A stretch of DNA of 64,000 nt from Azolla pinnata (taxonomy: Eukaryota > Streptophyta > Polypodiopsida > Salviniales > Salviniaceae), in NCBI GenBank assembly GCA_037176905.1, contig JBBBWG010031086.1, positions 58,242-122,241 on the forward strand, given 5' to 3'. This document shows, one piece after another, positions 21,299-33,300 of the stretch (its first letter is position 1; the number at the start of each line of letters is the position of its first letter). Under the pieces are notes generated by a model. It was not told the DNA's origin and made no database searches. It saw nothing but the letters and a program-made list of their open reading frames with translations. A program made the position numbers and the translations under genes.

Positions 21299-24200
21299 AT
21301 GGCGGATCGGAACTTCACGTCGGAATCCAAAGCTCTTCATCAGCAAATCAATGGTATGCCTCGATGCTTCTGATTTCCGGCACAGGAGAAGCTGAAATGC
21401 AGGAAGATCGAAGAAGAAGAAGAAGAAGAAGTAGAAGAAGATATTTTCTTGGTTTGTTTGCGATTAATTCTAGATCTCTTTCTTTGTTTCTTGGTAGAGT
21501 TTGTCATGGAAATGATCGTCGATTTGTCTCGCGGGAAGCTGCCTACGGTTTCCATCGCCAAGTATCAGGCTCGCCTCCGGTTTCTCCCTGAAGAGTGCAG
21601 GTAATCCTTTTTCTCTCTGATTTTATTCGTTGAAAATGATTCGGTATTGGAGAATAATCCAATTCAAAATCTGTACTTTTGCTCTTCTGCCGTTTGCACG
21701 AAATAGGAACCGATTCCTCAAATCCTGGATGTTCCTTTTCTTCTGGTCTTTGTTCTTAATTACATGCACCAAAGCAATCATATTCACATTATTTCCACTT
21801 CCCTGCGGGAAAATTTGTAAACCTAGAATCCTTCCAGCTAAAAATATCTGGCTTTTTATGGTTTCATTAAACCTATCTTTCGTGCATAGCCAGTGCACTG
21901 ACTATCTTGAAATATCTCTACTTTCCAGCAAAAATTCTCCATTGTATGGTTTCCGTAAAGCTATTTTCGCTTCTGACTATTATACTTGCAAGATCGCTTC
22001 GTTCATTCGAGAATACACTAAAATTTCGCCTTTTTCTAGCCATAATATCACGCTCTTATGGTTTCTGTGGAACCTAATTTCTTTGCTAATGCAATTAATT
22101 GAATATCATACTAACAATATGTATTTTACCTTTGAGAGTGCTTCAAGTGTAGCTATTTTCCAGTCAAAACACTCGATTTACAGTTATAATACTTCACATC
22201 AGCTTTGATTTCCTATAAAAATGGTTTTGTTGGTCATATTCAGGTAAACCTTCTCACCTTGGAGTTTTCACTGGAGCTGCTGTTGTCATAAAATTTATGA
22301 CCTAATTATCTCGCCATTGGCTTTTCAGCTTTGGAATCTATGAAAGAAGTGCACATCTAGAGCAGTTGAGTTTTCAGCATACTAGTAGTCTTCGCAGGCT
22401 TGGTAATCATTTGATAAAATTGTAGCTTTGAGTTCTATTCAAAACTAGGTTTTTTTTTTCAAGTTTTGAAGAGAATTGATCAAGTAACTTGCTTTGTTAT
22501 GTACATTCGCTGTTCGATGAATGTTTCTGGGAGAAAAATCTAAAATATAAAGAAGTGTTACGTAATAGATCGTTTACTATATAAGATCTCATTTTTTTGA
22601 TTATTTGGATCTCAGAACATGTCGTTAATTTGGATCTGTAGTTAATTACAAAAGATTTTCTCAGCATGAATTTGAGAAGTTTAGGCTTTTGAGTTGATTT
22701 TGAAAGTCTAGAGCTCTTTACAAGTTGAAAATTTAGGTAATTTTAAGGATCAGCAAGACAAGTAGAAAATATTGGTTGCCATTCGTCTTGAAGATCAAGT
22801 ATGAGAAGTGTTAGACAAATCTTGAAATATGTCCGATTGTTCAATAGATTGCATCTTTAACTGAAGCCAAAAGACAATAAGAATACAAATACAAAGCTCC
22901 ATCAAATCTTGTCAGTTAATGTTAAGGTTGAAGCCAAAAGTAATACTAAATTGTAATAAAGGAATTATGAAGAATATAAGTTAAAAATGTCTTTGCTTTA
23001 AGACGAGAAAAAATTGCAAGTCAACGTTGAAGATGACTGTTGAAATGATGCTGTTTGACAATGGTAAGATCTTCTTTATATTGATCATGTTTGTAATTAT
23101 TGAGCTTCTGTTCTAAGATGGATAAGACCATTTGCCTTTAAAATATTCTTAAAGGTGGAGAGATCTTGGGAGTGAGGAGAATACTTCTAGTGCTTGATGC
23201 TACCCAATCTTTCAAACTGTTTTTGGTATCATGTTTGAGATCCTCTCAAACTTTTCCATGGTTTAGAGTGGCATTCGAGTGTAAAAGAACTTGTGGTAGT
23301 TCTTCATTGATGCATTGGTGGGGTCTATTGGTGTCCTTTCACAACTTCCTTTGATATTATTTTGAGTTCTAACAAGAACAATCTCAGACACTACTGATCT
23401 ATATATCTCATAACAGTGTGAGGTGATGGGTATAGACGTATGCATCTTGTTTTACAAAAAAGAGCAAAATGACAAATGTAGTGTTCTTTCTATCCCCCCC
23501 AATTAATGGCATAATTGGTAGATCCACTCTGCCATAGATCTATGGTTGTGTAGCTTAACATTATTCCTTGCATCTTGTCAAAGAGAGGAAGAAAATGCAA
23601 AGTTAGGCACAAAGTTTGTACTCCTCCAAATTTAAGCACTTCAATGCTGTGAAATTTTCATTAAAGAGCTTGCTTAAACCTTATATATTTTGGATAACGT
23701 GATAAACAATTGAAGTGACTGGCATACTTATTATTAAGGTGCTAAATGATGTGACGGCACTAGCTTTCTAGTGATGGGTTTTACAATTTTGTTTGGTGGC
23801 TATTTCAGGTAATTGCATACTTCACCATTATTATATGAATATTTTTAACCTGACACAAGGCCTAATATTATCCACAAAATATTTATGACACGTTTGAGGA
23901 CCGGTTCAGAAAGTCTTGTTATAGGCATTTTTCACATGACCTGTCATAGAACAATCATAAATAACTAGATTATTGATGCTTCATTATTATATAAGATCTT
24001 GACAAAATACTTTGGTTCTACTATTGATATAATATGCTTGTTTACACGAAAAATCAGACCTTAATTATTTTAATATGTTTTTGATCATTTTGATAATGAA
24101 CTAGTATTTGTATGTGTCTGCAGTTATCATGCTACGAGTCCTTGCAATCATACAACAGTTGCTGCAAGACGGGAAACATGCTTCTAAGAGGGATATTTAT

Positions 24201-27200
24201 TATTCAGATCCATCAATTTTCCATGGTAAGATGTACAATGATTTAATTCTCACCTGAAGACTGAATTGTGATTCGTCAAATTTAGCCATTAGTTACCAAC
24301 TAACTCTGACTGTATATTCTGTAATATTCAGTCAGATATTACCAAGTAGCACTGTTATTCCTTTGGTGCTACAGGATTCCTTAGTCCATTGGTTGCCTAA
24401 AGTTGGGGCAAAAAATTAGCGTTGCAAAATATAGGCTTCAACCAATTCAGCGTGTAACTTCATCCCAAGTGATGATGGCCCACGGGGTATACTGAAGGAG
24501 ATAGCTGCTTTCCTTCCATGGCCTAACTTGGGGCAGAATATTAGAGCTGCAAAATTTAGGCTTCAACTGATTCAACATGGAACTTTCAAATTTGATATCC
24601 TAACATATGATGGGGGATACTGCAAGGAGATAGCCAAGAAAGGGTGTTACATTGTTTTTAGAGCATCATGTTAGAACATTTGGCCAGGTTATGTAAAACC
24701 TTCTTTCTAGATCTCTTTTGCAATCTTTGGTAGTTCCCATTGGTGCAAAAAAGGAAATTTACTGCAATTGAGGATTAATAATTTATGTACTATGTACTAG
24801 ATGATAAGGGAGCATAGATGCTCAATATTTCCCTGGCCCACCTTTCAGAGAAGTAGCTTTCAGCAATCGCAAGATTATTGTAATGATGAATTTGACAAGA
24901 ATTCCCTTTCACGTATTATGAATCTATGTCTGGAGCTTATAGATGGTGATTTATATTCTGATCAACATTTCCATTCTTCCCTCTGGCTCCTATAGCATAC
25001 TACTTCTCAGATGTAATCTGCATAAAGGACTTAATGTTTTTATAAATTTTTCTTCAAATAGGAATGCCAGTGGTTGATCAAGCCATCAATGATATTTGTG
25101 TGCGTTTTAAATGCAGTCGCAATTCTTTACATGTGGTATAGCTTCTGATACTTGTAATGATTATTCTTTTACAATCTATGTAGAAAAATAACATGTATAT
25201 ATGTGCGCTTTAAGAGAGTGTTTCTTTATGAATCACTGGGTTTAAACTACTTCGCTCCTGTACCAGTTTTTGTGGATATTTTATGTTTCTATATCAGTCA
25301 TATCAAATGGTTGCTACTCTAAAGTATATTCAGGGTACTCCTATTGAGAAATGCGGCTGCAGAAATGGGATTTTAATTATGGAAAAAACACCATTGTCAG
25401 CCTTGTCTGATATTTTCCAATAAACACCATTATCTGCTTTGCCTGATATTTTCCATGAATAATCATTGCAATCAGGAGACATTTTGGTGTTTAACTTTAT
25501 TGAAATGTATGATCAAGCAGTTTAGACAATCCATTATTCTCTATTGAATTTACTATCTACTTAAGTATTTCCTTGTCATGTTTCATCATCAACTTAATCC
25601 ATTCTTCTCTGTTGAATTCACGATCTACTTAAGTATTTCTCTTGTCATAAGTCATCACATGTTAATTGCTTCCTTAAAGTGATAATGCTGAAATCATGAC
25701 AGGTAGCTGTGAGCAAAGGGTACGTATCACAACTGTCTACTTTGGGGCAATTATTCTTTGTTGATGAATCCAACATCATCAAAGAGTTGTAATTTTTGCT
25801 TTGATCTATAGGATATCATGGTTTTGTAGAATTGTTAATTTATCGTTTTTTTTTCTGTTTTCATCATCAATAGTTTTTGCTTTACAGGTTGGTGATGGGG
25901 TGGCTAAGCTATGTAGACAATGATAGAAAAGTTGACTGTATGAGATATAGTTGTACTGTAAGTAGTGAAATCTTTTTTTATTTTTTAGAAGTCATATCTA
26001 CAAGTAAAACCAATTCTGCTTTCTATTGCTTTCTCGTAGGGTGTTACAATTCCAGTCCATATGCACCATGTGCGTGGTATGTTTTATCATTATTGCAAAG
26101 CGCAGCTTCAGGATCGTATCATTATTAATTATGTGGAGTTATGTCCTTTAATATGGTATGTTTGTAGAAATCAGGAGCCTTGCAGAGTACATACTTCTTG
26201 TGGAGAAAGAGACTGGTTTGCTATGTTGGTTCATGATGTATAAAAATAATCCAAGTTTGCCTTGGAATATCATTTAATATAATCTTTTCTATTATTTTAA
26301 ACAGTATTTCAGCGCCTTGCGGATGATGGATTTTGCTTTAATAATCGTTGTATAATTGTCACTGTAAGTGTATTCTCTTATAGCTATGTATTCTATTTAA
26401 ATTCTTCTCATCACCATTCCTTCGTCATTATTTATTTTGCCATGGAGATCTGCAAAGTGCATACATTTACTATCAATGGCAGTTTGAGTTTATTTGATTC
26501 CATGAGTTTCATTAACACTGTTCGAATTATACCTTCTACTGTCGTTTGATTTTTGTCTAATCATATTTATAAGGATATCATTGTCTGTTGCCTGTAAAAA
26601 TTTGGTAGAAATCTGTCCTTGCACTGTCTGCATTCATAGTTGTACACTGATAATGCTGTTTTTACATATTGCATCTATTCAGACAAGGAGCTTATTGCTT
26701 TGCAGGGAAAGGGTTATCCCGATGTTGCTACAAGAAGGTGGTTCTCAAAATTATGTGGTTTAAGGAACAATGTGGGGGCAAGGATTTTTCACCCAATGTC
26801 TCTCGTACATTCCTTTGAATCAGCTTTGTCCAGATTCTCGTGGAGACACTGAACCTCCCTGTTTACGGATTAGTTGACTGTGATCCACATGGTGTTGATA
26901 TTCTTTTAACCTATAAGTTTGGTTCACTGGTACGTAAACTTGTTTTGACTTGCTCCACATTACTGCATGATATTAGCATAATTCTCCATTCGTTAGCTAA
27001 TTTAGATTAGAAGATGTATCTATCCGGTATATTCATGTGGAAAATTCAAAAACTGAGGAACTGTTTTAAAATTACTATTTTTCAACTATATCTGCTACAT
27101 TACTTTTGCTTAATTAATCTGAGGCTGTAGTAAGAACTTGTCCTACTGGCATAGGCGCCTATTATTGTCATTATTTCCCTTTTTGAGAGATTTGATTCTT

Positions 27201-27946
27201 CACTAAGCAAAATCTATATGCATCTTGACACATAGATGGAAAGAAGTAGCAGTTCATACCTTTCTACTGGAATATATATTATGCATAGATGTTATCAAAG
27301 CAATCCATATACCATTTCCTCACTGTTTGTGGTTGTGTATAGAGTATGGCATATGATGCTGCAACATTGGCGACCCCTGGAGTTTTTTGGATAGGAGTCT
27401 TTTTGTCTGATTGTGAAACTTTTGGACTGACTGAAAACTGCCTTCTTCCACTTACCAATAGAGGTATAATTTTGGCATCTATAAAACTGTCAGTCTTAAA
27501 ATTGGAAAGCATGGAGGAACTCTAATTAACATGCAAAACAAGTTTCGGTTATTTTTCCCTTACGTTTAATATGAGAAGGAATTACGTTTTGCAAGTTATC
27601 TAAAAAGCAGAGAGAGGAGAAGTGCTAACCTGTTTCTAGCTATTCTTATTATCATAGATAAGCAAAAAGCTGCAGCAATTTTGGAAAGAAACTATGTAAA
27701 ACATATTGTACCTTCCTGGAGGTATGTAAGTGCGCGGAAGCCATCTGATGGGTTTATTTCAAGGTTATATGATTCTTGATTTGATGATGGTCTATATCTT
27801 TTCTGTTGCTTTTGTTCAGGAATCAGGTAGAGATAATGCTGCGAGAAGGTGTCAAATTAGAGATCGAAGCGATGGCTACAATTTCTCTATCGTTTCTATC
27901 TGAGGTATTTCTGCCTTCCAAAGTAAAAACCCGAGCTTATCTTTGA
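21299..27946 (+). CDS. SPO11-1: SPO11-1, meiotic topoisomerase-VI-A-like double-strand-break protein
   Basis: SPO11 cuts DNA to start meiotic recombination, acting with SPO11-2 and MTOPVIB. Fifteen exons with consistent phases: 21299-21353, 21498-21600, 22329-22402, 24124-24225, 25062-25135, 25703-25719, 25888-25957, 26040-26076, 26168-26215, 26305-26363, 26706-26737, 26824-26929, 27343-27463, 27658-27721 and 27820-27946. The product is 362 residues, about the length of Arabidopsis SPO11-1. The catalytic tyrosine lies in HASKRDIYYSDPS (second Tyr, about residue 104). The Toprim acidic residues are in ILLVEKET and LVDCDPHG. Other family stretches are VVDQAINDICV, GKGYPDVATR and SFLSEVFLPSK at the C-terminus. 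Exon 6 is only 17 nt. Intron 3 (22403-24123) is 1.7 kb. No frame break is seen, so the gene looks functional. Confidence 0.95.
24395..24625. repeat. Diverged tandem duplication in SPO11-1 intron 4
   Basis: Two imperfect copies of about 115-125 bp share GTTGGGGCAAAA / TTGGGGCAGAAT, GCAAAATxTAGGCTTCAAC and GGGGxATACTGxAAGGAGATAGC. They lie within the intron between exons 4 and 5 and carry no coding signal. Confidence 0.65.
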
Positions 27947-29317
27947 ATGGCAGTGGATTCGAACCCTGATTTGCAGTAGGTCGGATAGAGTGTAATCCGA
28001 TGTTTGGAAAGTACATCTGGAACAAGATTCACCAGATCTTATGTTTGGAAAGTATAATCTAGCTATCTTTTATATTGGGGTTCATGGATTTTGAAAATGA
28101 AGCATGTGCATGCATTATTTTATATTCTTCTGAATTCTATAATTGAACAACTGTAGAGAAGTGACTGCAGTTTGATGTGTAAGACTGTGCCGCAACTGCT
28201 GCTTTCCTTCTTGAAAGAGCTAGTTCTTCTCTATAGTGACCGATTTGCTTCAAAGTCTGATCGGAATCAAGCCCATATTGAGCAGCTTAGTGAGCCAAAA
28301 CAATATATAACAATGATAATAATCAGTGCAGCAGAACTAAGTAGGAAAACAAGTTAGATTAATAAATGACAGACAATCGGGTTTTAGGGACCAGAAGTAA
28401 ACCGACTTCACTGTTGGGTATCCTTATGCTTGTTAGACGATGTCATTGATCATGCTTTGAAAAACGGAGTACAAACAATAAGTCTTCTAAGGACAATGTA
28501 TTGCGAGCGTTTGACAGACATATTGGTTAGGTCATAGATGACAGACAAAAGAAAGAGATCGAGTTATACGTGGGTGGGATTGCTGGCGAGATTTGAGAGT
28601 AAATCCATCATCAATAATAAGATCGTTTGAATACGATAGGATCGTACACATTCCCCCGCGCATAGGCACACGGTGGTGCTAATGGAGAAAGTCGAAAATG
28701 GCCGCCTTCTTCTCCTCCTTCGGCAGTTGCAACATCATCGGAACTGTAGCCTTTTGTTTGGATGTGAATGTTGGTTATAATCGGTTGCTGATCGATCTGA
28801 CTTTGAAGTCGAATCAGAAGAAAGCTAATGATTTGTTCGCGGGGACAAAGTGCGAATCTGATCTGATCGATAGATGAGGCAATGAATGCAAATCTAGATC
28901 AAGATTGTGCGCGAATGCGTAGAATCCATGGCGTCTTTGACAATTTTGATCTGTCTTACGTGCAGAACTTGGTCAGACTTCATACATTGCATATGTAATT
29001 AGACTAAGCAGGCTTCCATAGATCAAAATTTTCCTGCGTATCCTGGTCTTCAACAGAGAGGTACTTTCAAGCTGCAAACTATGTACATGCATATAGAAAA
29101 TATACACTGTTGTGCCTGGCACTTGTGTGCGTGGTTCTGATCATCTTTTCATCTTTTCATTCTCGAGCATCTAAAAAGAAACAAAAAAATCTGCTACCAC
29201 ATTACATCCTGGATGAAGATGAAGATGAAGATGAAAGTGAAGAAGAAGAAGAAGAAGAAGAAGAAGCCACCATGACTAGCTACCATTACAAGCTATTTAC
29301 GAAAGGACATAAGAAAG

Positions 29318-29417
29318 GGTCAGATGCAGGAAGATCTGGAGATGGGGCTTTTCCTCCCACTAATGATGGTCAGATGCAGGAAGATCTGGAGATGGGGCTT
29401 TTCCTCCCACTAATGAT
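29318..29417. repeat. 50-bp perfect direct duplication
   Basis: Two adjacent copies with an exact 50-bp period, containing CAGATGCAGGAAGATCTGGA and GGGGCTTTTCCTCCCAC. They appear identical. Confidence 0.95.
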
Positions 29418-29649
29418 GGCGATCGATCCATAGCCTTTGCTAAGCTTGAAGCATTTCATCCGTTAATTTGGCGTTTTAAGGTTTAGGAGATTATGACACG
29501 TGATTCACGTGCTGCTGCTGCTGCTGCTGGGTGGAACTGTGTTAACTCTAGCTGGTTAAGTGTCGTTAAGCTGCTAAGTGGTGTGGGTATGAAGCTTAAT
29601 TAGGATAGAATATTAAGACCCATCATCCATCAATAGTCTAGCTAGATCA

Positions 29650-29760
29650 GTGAGATTAAGGTAATAGAGTTATGATCGTGAGATTAAGGTAATAGAGTTA
29701 TGATCGTGAGATTAAGGTAATAGAGTTATGATCGTGAGGTTAAGGTAATAGACTAATTAT
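29650..29760. repeat. 28-bp tandem array, four copies
   Basis: Units starting at 29650, 29678, 29706 and 29734, each beginning GTGAGATTAAGGTAATAGAG. The last unit is diverged at its end. It lies about 600 bp upstream of the polyamine oxidase 1 ATG. Confidence 0.95.
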
Positions 29761-29767
29761 CAGTGCA

Positions 29768-29791
29768 GAAACCCTAAACCCTAAACCCTAA
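29768..29791 (-). repeat. Short telomere-like AAACCCT tract (telo-box)
   Basis: Three consecutive AAACCCTA-type units. In plants, AAACCCTA telo-boxes are known promoter or 5' UTR elements. Here it lies about 450 bp upstream of the putative TATA box. Confidence 0.8.
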
Positions 29792-29805
29792 TTGTTTTTT
29801 CTTTT

Positions 29806-29825
29806 ACATCACCATCATCATCATC

Positions 29826-29857
<32 letters not shown>

Positions 29858-30080
29858 CTTGAGTATTCATCTTCTTCATCTTCATCTTCATCTTTCATCA
29901 TCATCTTTATCTTCATCTTTCGTCATCATCATCATCTTTCATCTTCATCTTCATGGTGGACGCTTCATAACTCCATGGCAGAATGGCTTGTACCCGAAGA
30001 ACTGTAGAAAGCTCCACAACTAAAAGACAGTAGAAGAAGATTCAGAAGAAGAAGAAGAAGAAGAAGAAGAAGAAGAAGAT
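29806..30080. repeat. CAT/CTT and GAA microsatellites
   Basis: A CAT-then-CTT tract (about 29808-29955) and a GAA tract (about 30040-30080) separated by unique sequence. The apparent poly-His/Ser frame is a repeat artefact. Confidence 0.9.
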
Positions 30081-30220
30081 GTAAGGAAGAAGAGTTAATT
30101 ACACACGCATACAGTTGGTTTCTAACCCTTTCCATTAATTAAACGCTGAACAGTCTTATTGACTCAGGGCAAATCCAGTGCTTTCTTGCACAGCTTTGGA
30201 ATCTCATGATACCCAGTAAT

Positions 30221-30228
30221 TATATATA
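30221..30228 (+). promoter_or_regulatory. Candidate TATA box of polyamine oxidase 1
   Basis: TATATATA followed by GGCAGCTG, about 150 bp upstream of the ATG at 30378. This is an acceptable position for a core promoter with a 5' UTR of about 120 nt. Confidence 0.45.
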
Positions 30229-30377
30229 GGCAGCTGATTAGCAAGCCTGCTACAGCTCATATTGATTCATTAGAAGCTAATCAGCTAATCAATTAGAGAA
30301 TTGGGCATCTCTTGAATTAGGGTTTTAGTTAGTTTCCCTGCAGCTCGAGCGTTGCATTCGATCAGCCGCTGCAGCAA

Positions 30378-33300
30378 ATGCATCAGCATCCTCATTACCT
30401 CTCCGCAATGTTAGCATCGATCATCGTCATCCTACTGTTGATGGCCTCGATCGACGATGTCCAGCTCTGCAATGGAGCGAGGCGATCGGATCAGAGCCAT
30501 GAGCAGCAGCACAGCCGCCATGGCCGAGCTGCTCATGCCACTGTCATCATCATCGGAGCCGGTATGTCTGGTAAGAATCAGTGCAAATTCATCGCATGAA
30601 TCGATCGATCTTTACTTTACAAATCAATCACCGACATCGATATCATGATCTGTTCGGCATCTAATTCATCATCATCATTATCATCATCATCATCATCATC
30701 TTCTTCTTCTTCTCCTTCTCTACTCCACCAGGAATCATGGCAGCTTCCACACTGTCGAGGCATGGGATCGATGATTTCCTGATCCTGGAGGCGACGGATC
30801 GGATCGGTGGCCGGATGCGCCACACGGAGTTCGAGGGCTACACGATCGAGCTGGGTGCGAATTGGATCGAAGGCGTGGGCGGAGAGAAGGAGAACCCCAT
30901 CTGGGCGCTTGCCAGCGAGCACAAGCTCACCGTCTCCTATGCCGATTTCGACCATGTCTTCGCCAACACATACGATCGAGAGTCTGTTATACATTCAGTA
31001 CACAGCTTACTATAGATTGTAATCCTTCAGTATTACATTTCCATGCCTCTATCGCACTCAGGTCTTGATGCCATTCCAATGCAGTGGGAAGCTTCTTAAC
31101 GAATCCGCGACGCGGCCCAGATTCGATCTCGCGGCTGCCTCTTCGAATTTCAGCGACGGCTTGAGCAGCTCGCTCGCATCGCAGCGTGGATCAGAGGACA
31201 TCTCCATCTTGACCTCCCAGCGCTTGTTTGGATTGTAATTATAAGCATCTGATTGATTATTCGCTGATCTTTCAGCATTCTATGGACCAGTACATTGCTT
31301 TCACTGATCCTGGGCGATTATCAATATATCGGAACATTTTGCCTGATTCAACTCTGCTTTGCAGTGTTCCTACCACTCCTTTGGATATGGCGATCGATTA
31401 CTTCACCTATGACTTCGAAATTGCTGGTGAGGAACCATATGAATTGATCACCGCTGCGGCATTCGATCAAGATGATTCATCTAATCACAACTAATTACAC
31501 TAATTATCCCGTAGCAATTAGCATTTCTGCACAATCAGTTATATACGATTGGATAAATGAAGTGTGATTACTGTGTAAACATCATTAGAGCCTCCGAGGA
31601 TCACCAGCTTGAAGAATGTGGTTCCGAATCCAACCTTTGAATACTATGGGACCGACGAATACTTCGTGTATGACAAGAGGGGTTATGCATACCTAGTGCA
31701 TCAATTGGCGAAAGGATACTTGAAGCATGATAACGGCTCCAACGATAGTAATATTGTCGATCCAAGGCTAAAGCTCAACAAGGTAAATCATTCCAACGTG
31801 ATCGGATTGTACACAATCATGAGATTGTCTGGCTGAGCTTGAATCATCTGATTAGTACAATAATCATGATTAGGTATACCATTTCTTTAAAGACTACTGG
31901 CTTAAAAAGCGCTTTTGATCTGATCAGTATATTAATCATGGTTGGGTATATACCATTTTAAAGAATACTGGCTTAAAATGCGCTTCTGATCTGATCAGTA
32001 TAAAAATCATGGTTGGGTATACCATGTTAAGACGACTGGTTTAAGCGCATTTGATCTGATTAGTATAATAATTATGGTTAGGCATATGCACCATTTTCAA
32101 TTGTTCCTATTGTCCTACATACTGGTTTGATCCTAGCACAATTCTACTGCCATCGATCGATATATTATTTTATTGCTCTCTGTTATATAAGTTGTAGGAG
32201 AATGTTGGTGAATGATCGATCTGATTATATATATGTTTGTGATCAGGTGGTCAACCATATCAAATATTCTTCTAGCGGCGTTACGATTACAACAGAAGAC
32301 AATTCAACATATACGGCAGACTACGCGATCGTATCGGTCAGCCTTGGTGTCCTCAAGAGCAATCTTATCGACTACGAGCCTGACCTGCCAGTAAGCAAAT
32401 TCTAGTTAGGATCAAGGAAGTAAGCAATCTGGTTCGCTTTGCATCATGAGCTTGAATTCATCTTTAAATCATTCCTAATCATAGTGATCATTGATAATAA
32501 AAAAATGTGGGTGATGTTTCATCTCTAATTCCTGACATAATGCTGGTGCTAGAATCGGTCGAATCATTCGAGCATCGTTTCCATCGAGATGCTCTGAACC
32601 TCGGTAGGAATCGATCGAACCAGAAAATTTATTATATCTATCGCCCATGTTCCTGAATCTGCATTATTAGTGAATAATTATGAAAGCCCATGTTCTTGCC
32701 TCGCCTGCTAATAGAATTAATTAGATCCGCTGTAAATCAATGATCCGATGATCTGCAACAGTATTGGAAGATCAAAACATTCTACCAGTTTGACATGGTC
32801 ATCTACACCAAGATCTTCTTGAAGTTCCCATACACGTTCTGGCCGACCGGACCAGGCACCGAGTACTTCCTCTACGCCGATGCAAAAAGAGGTTACTACC
32901 CGATCTGGCAGGTCAGTATATATATATATATATGTATATTCTGCCCATGATCAGCTTCCTCAGAACAAAACTGCCGATCGATGAATGCACAGAGCCAAGC
33001 TGATTTCAAAATACTGTCAAAATCGGTTGCAGCATCTCTAGCAGTTTACAGTTACTGATGTGAGGGCAGCTGCAACAGATTATGGCAGTTGTATATACTG
33101 AAATCTTGGCACTATGCATTCATCGGTAGCTGTAAACTGCTAGCTGAGATGCAACAGATTATGGCAGCAATATTACTGAAATCTCAGCTCAGCTATGCAT
33201 TCATCCGTAGCTGTAAACTGCTAGCTGAGATGCAACAGATTATGGCAGCAATATTACTGAAATCTCGGCTCAGCTATGCATTCATCCGTAGCTGTAAACT

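Larger units (their letters stand above)
27947..30377. other. Intergenic region and promoter of polyamine oxidase 1
   Basis: SPO11-1 3' flank, then a repeat-rich promoter region. It contains a 50-bp duplication, a four-copy 28-bp array, a CTG tract (about 29510-29529), an AAACCCT tract, and CAT/CTT and GAA microsatellites. A 107-codon frame at 29110-29433 is composed of GAT/GAA triplets plus the 50-bp duplication, and I do not regard it as a gene. Confidence 0.6.

Noticed and set aside
27950-27985. Possible tRNA-like word GGATTCGAACCC
   Set aside because: Resembles a T-arm on the minus strand, but no acceptor stem, D-arm or anticodon arm can be built around it.
29650-29760. Regular short repeats as a CRISPR-like array
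   Set aside because: Units are directly adjacent without unique spacers, and this is a plant nuclear genome.
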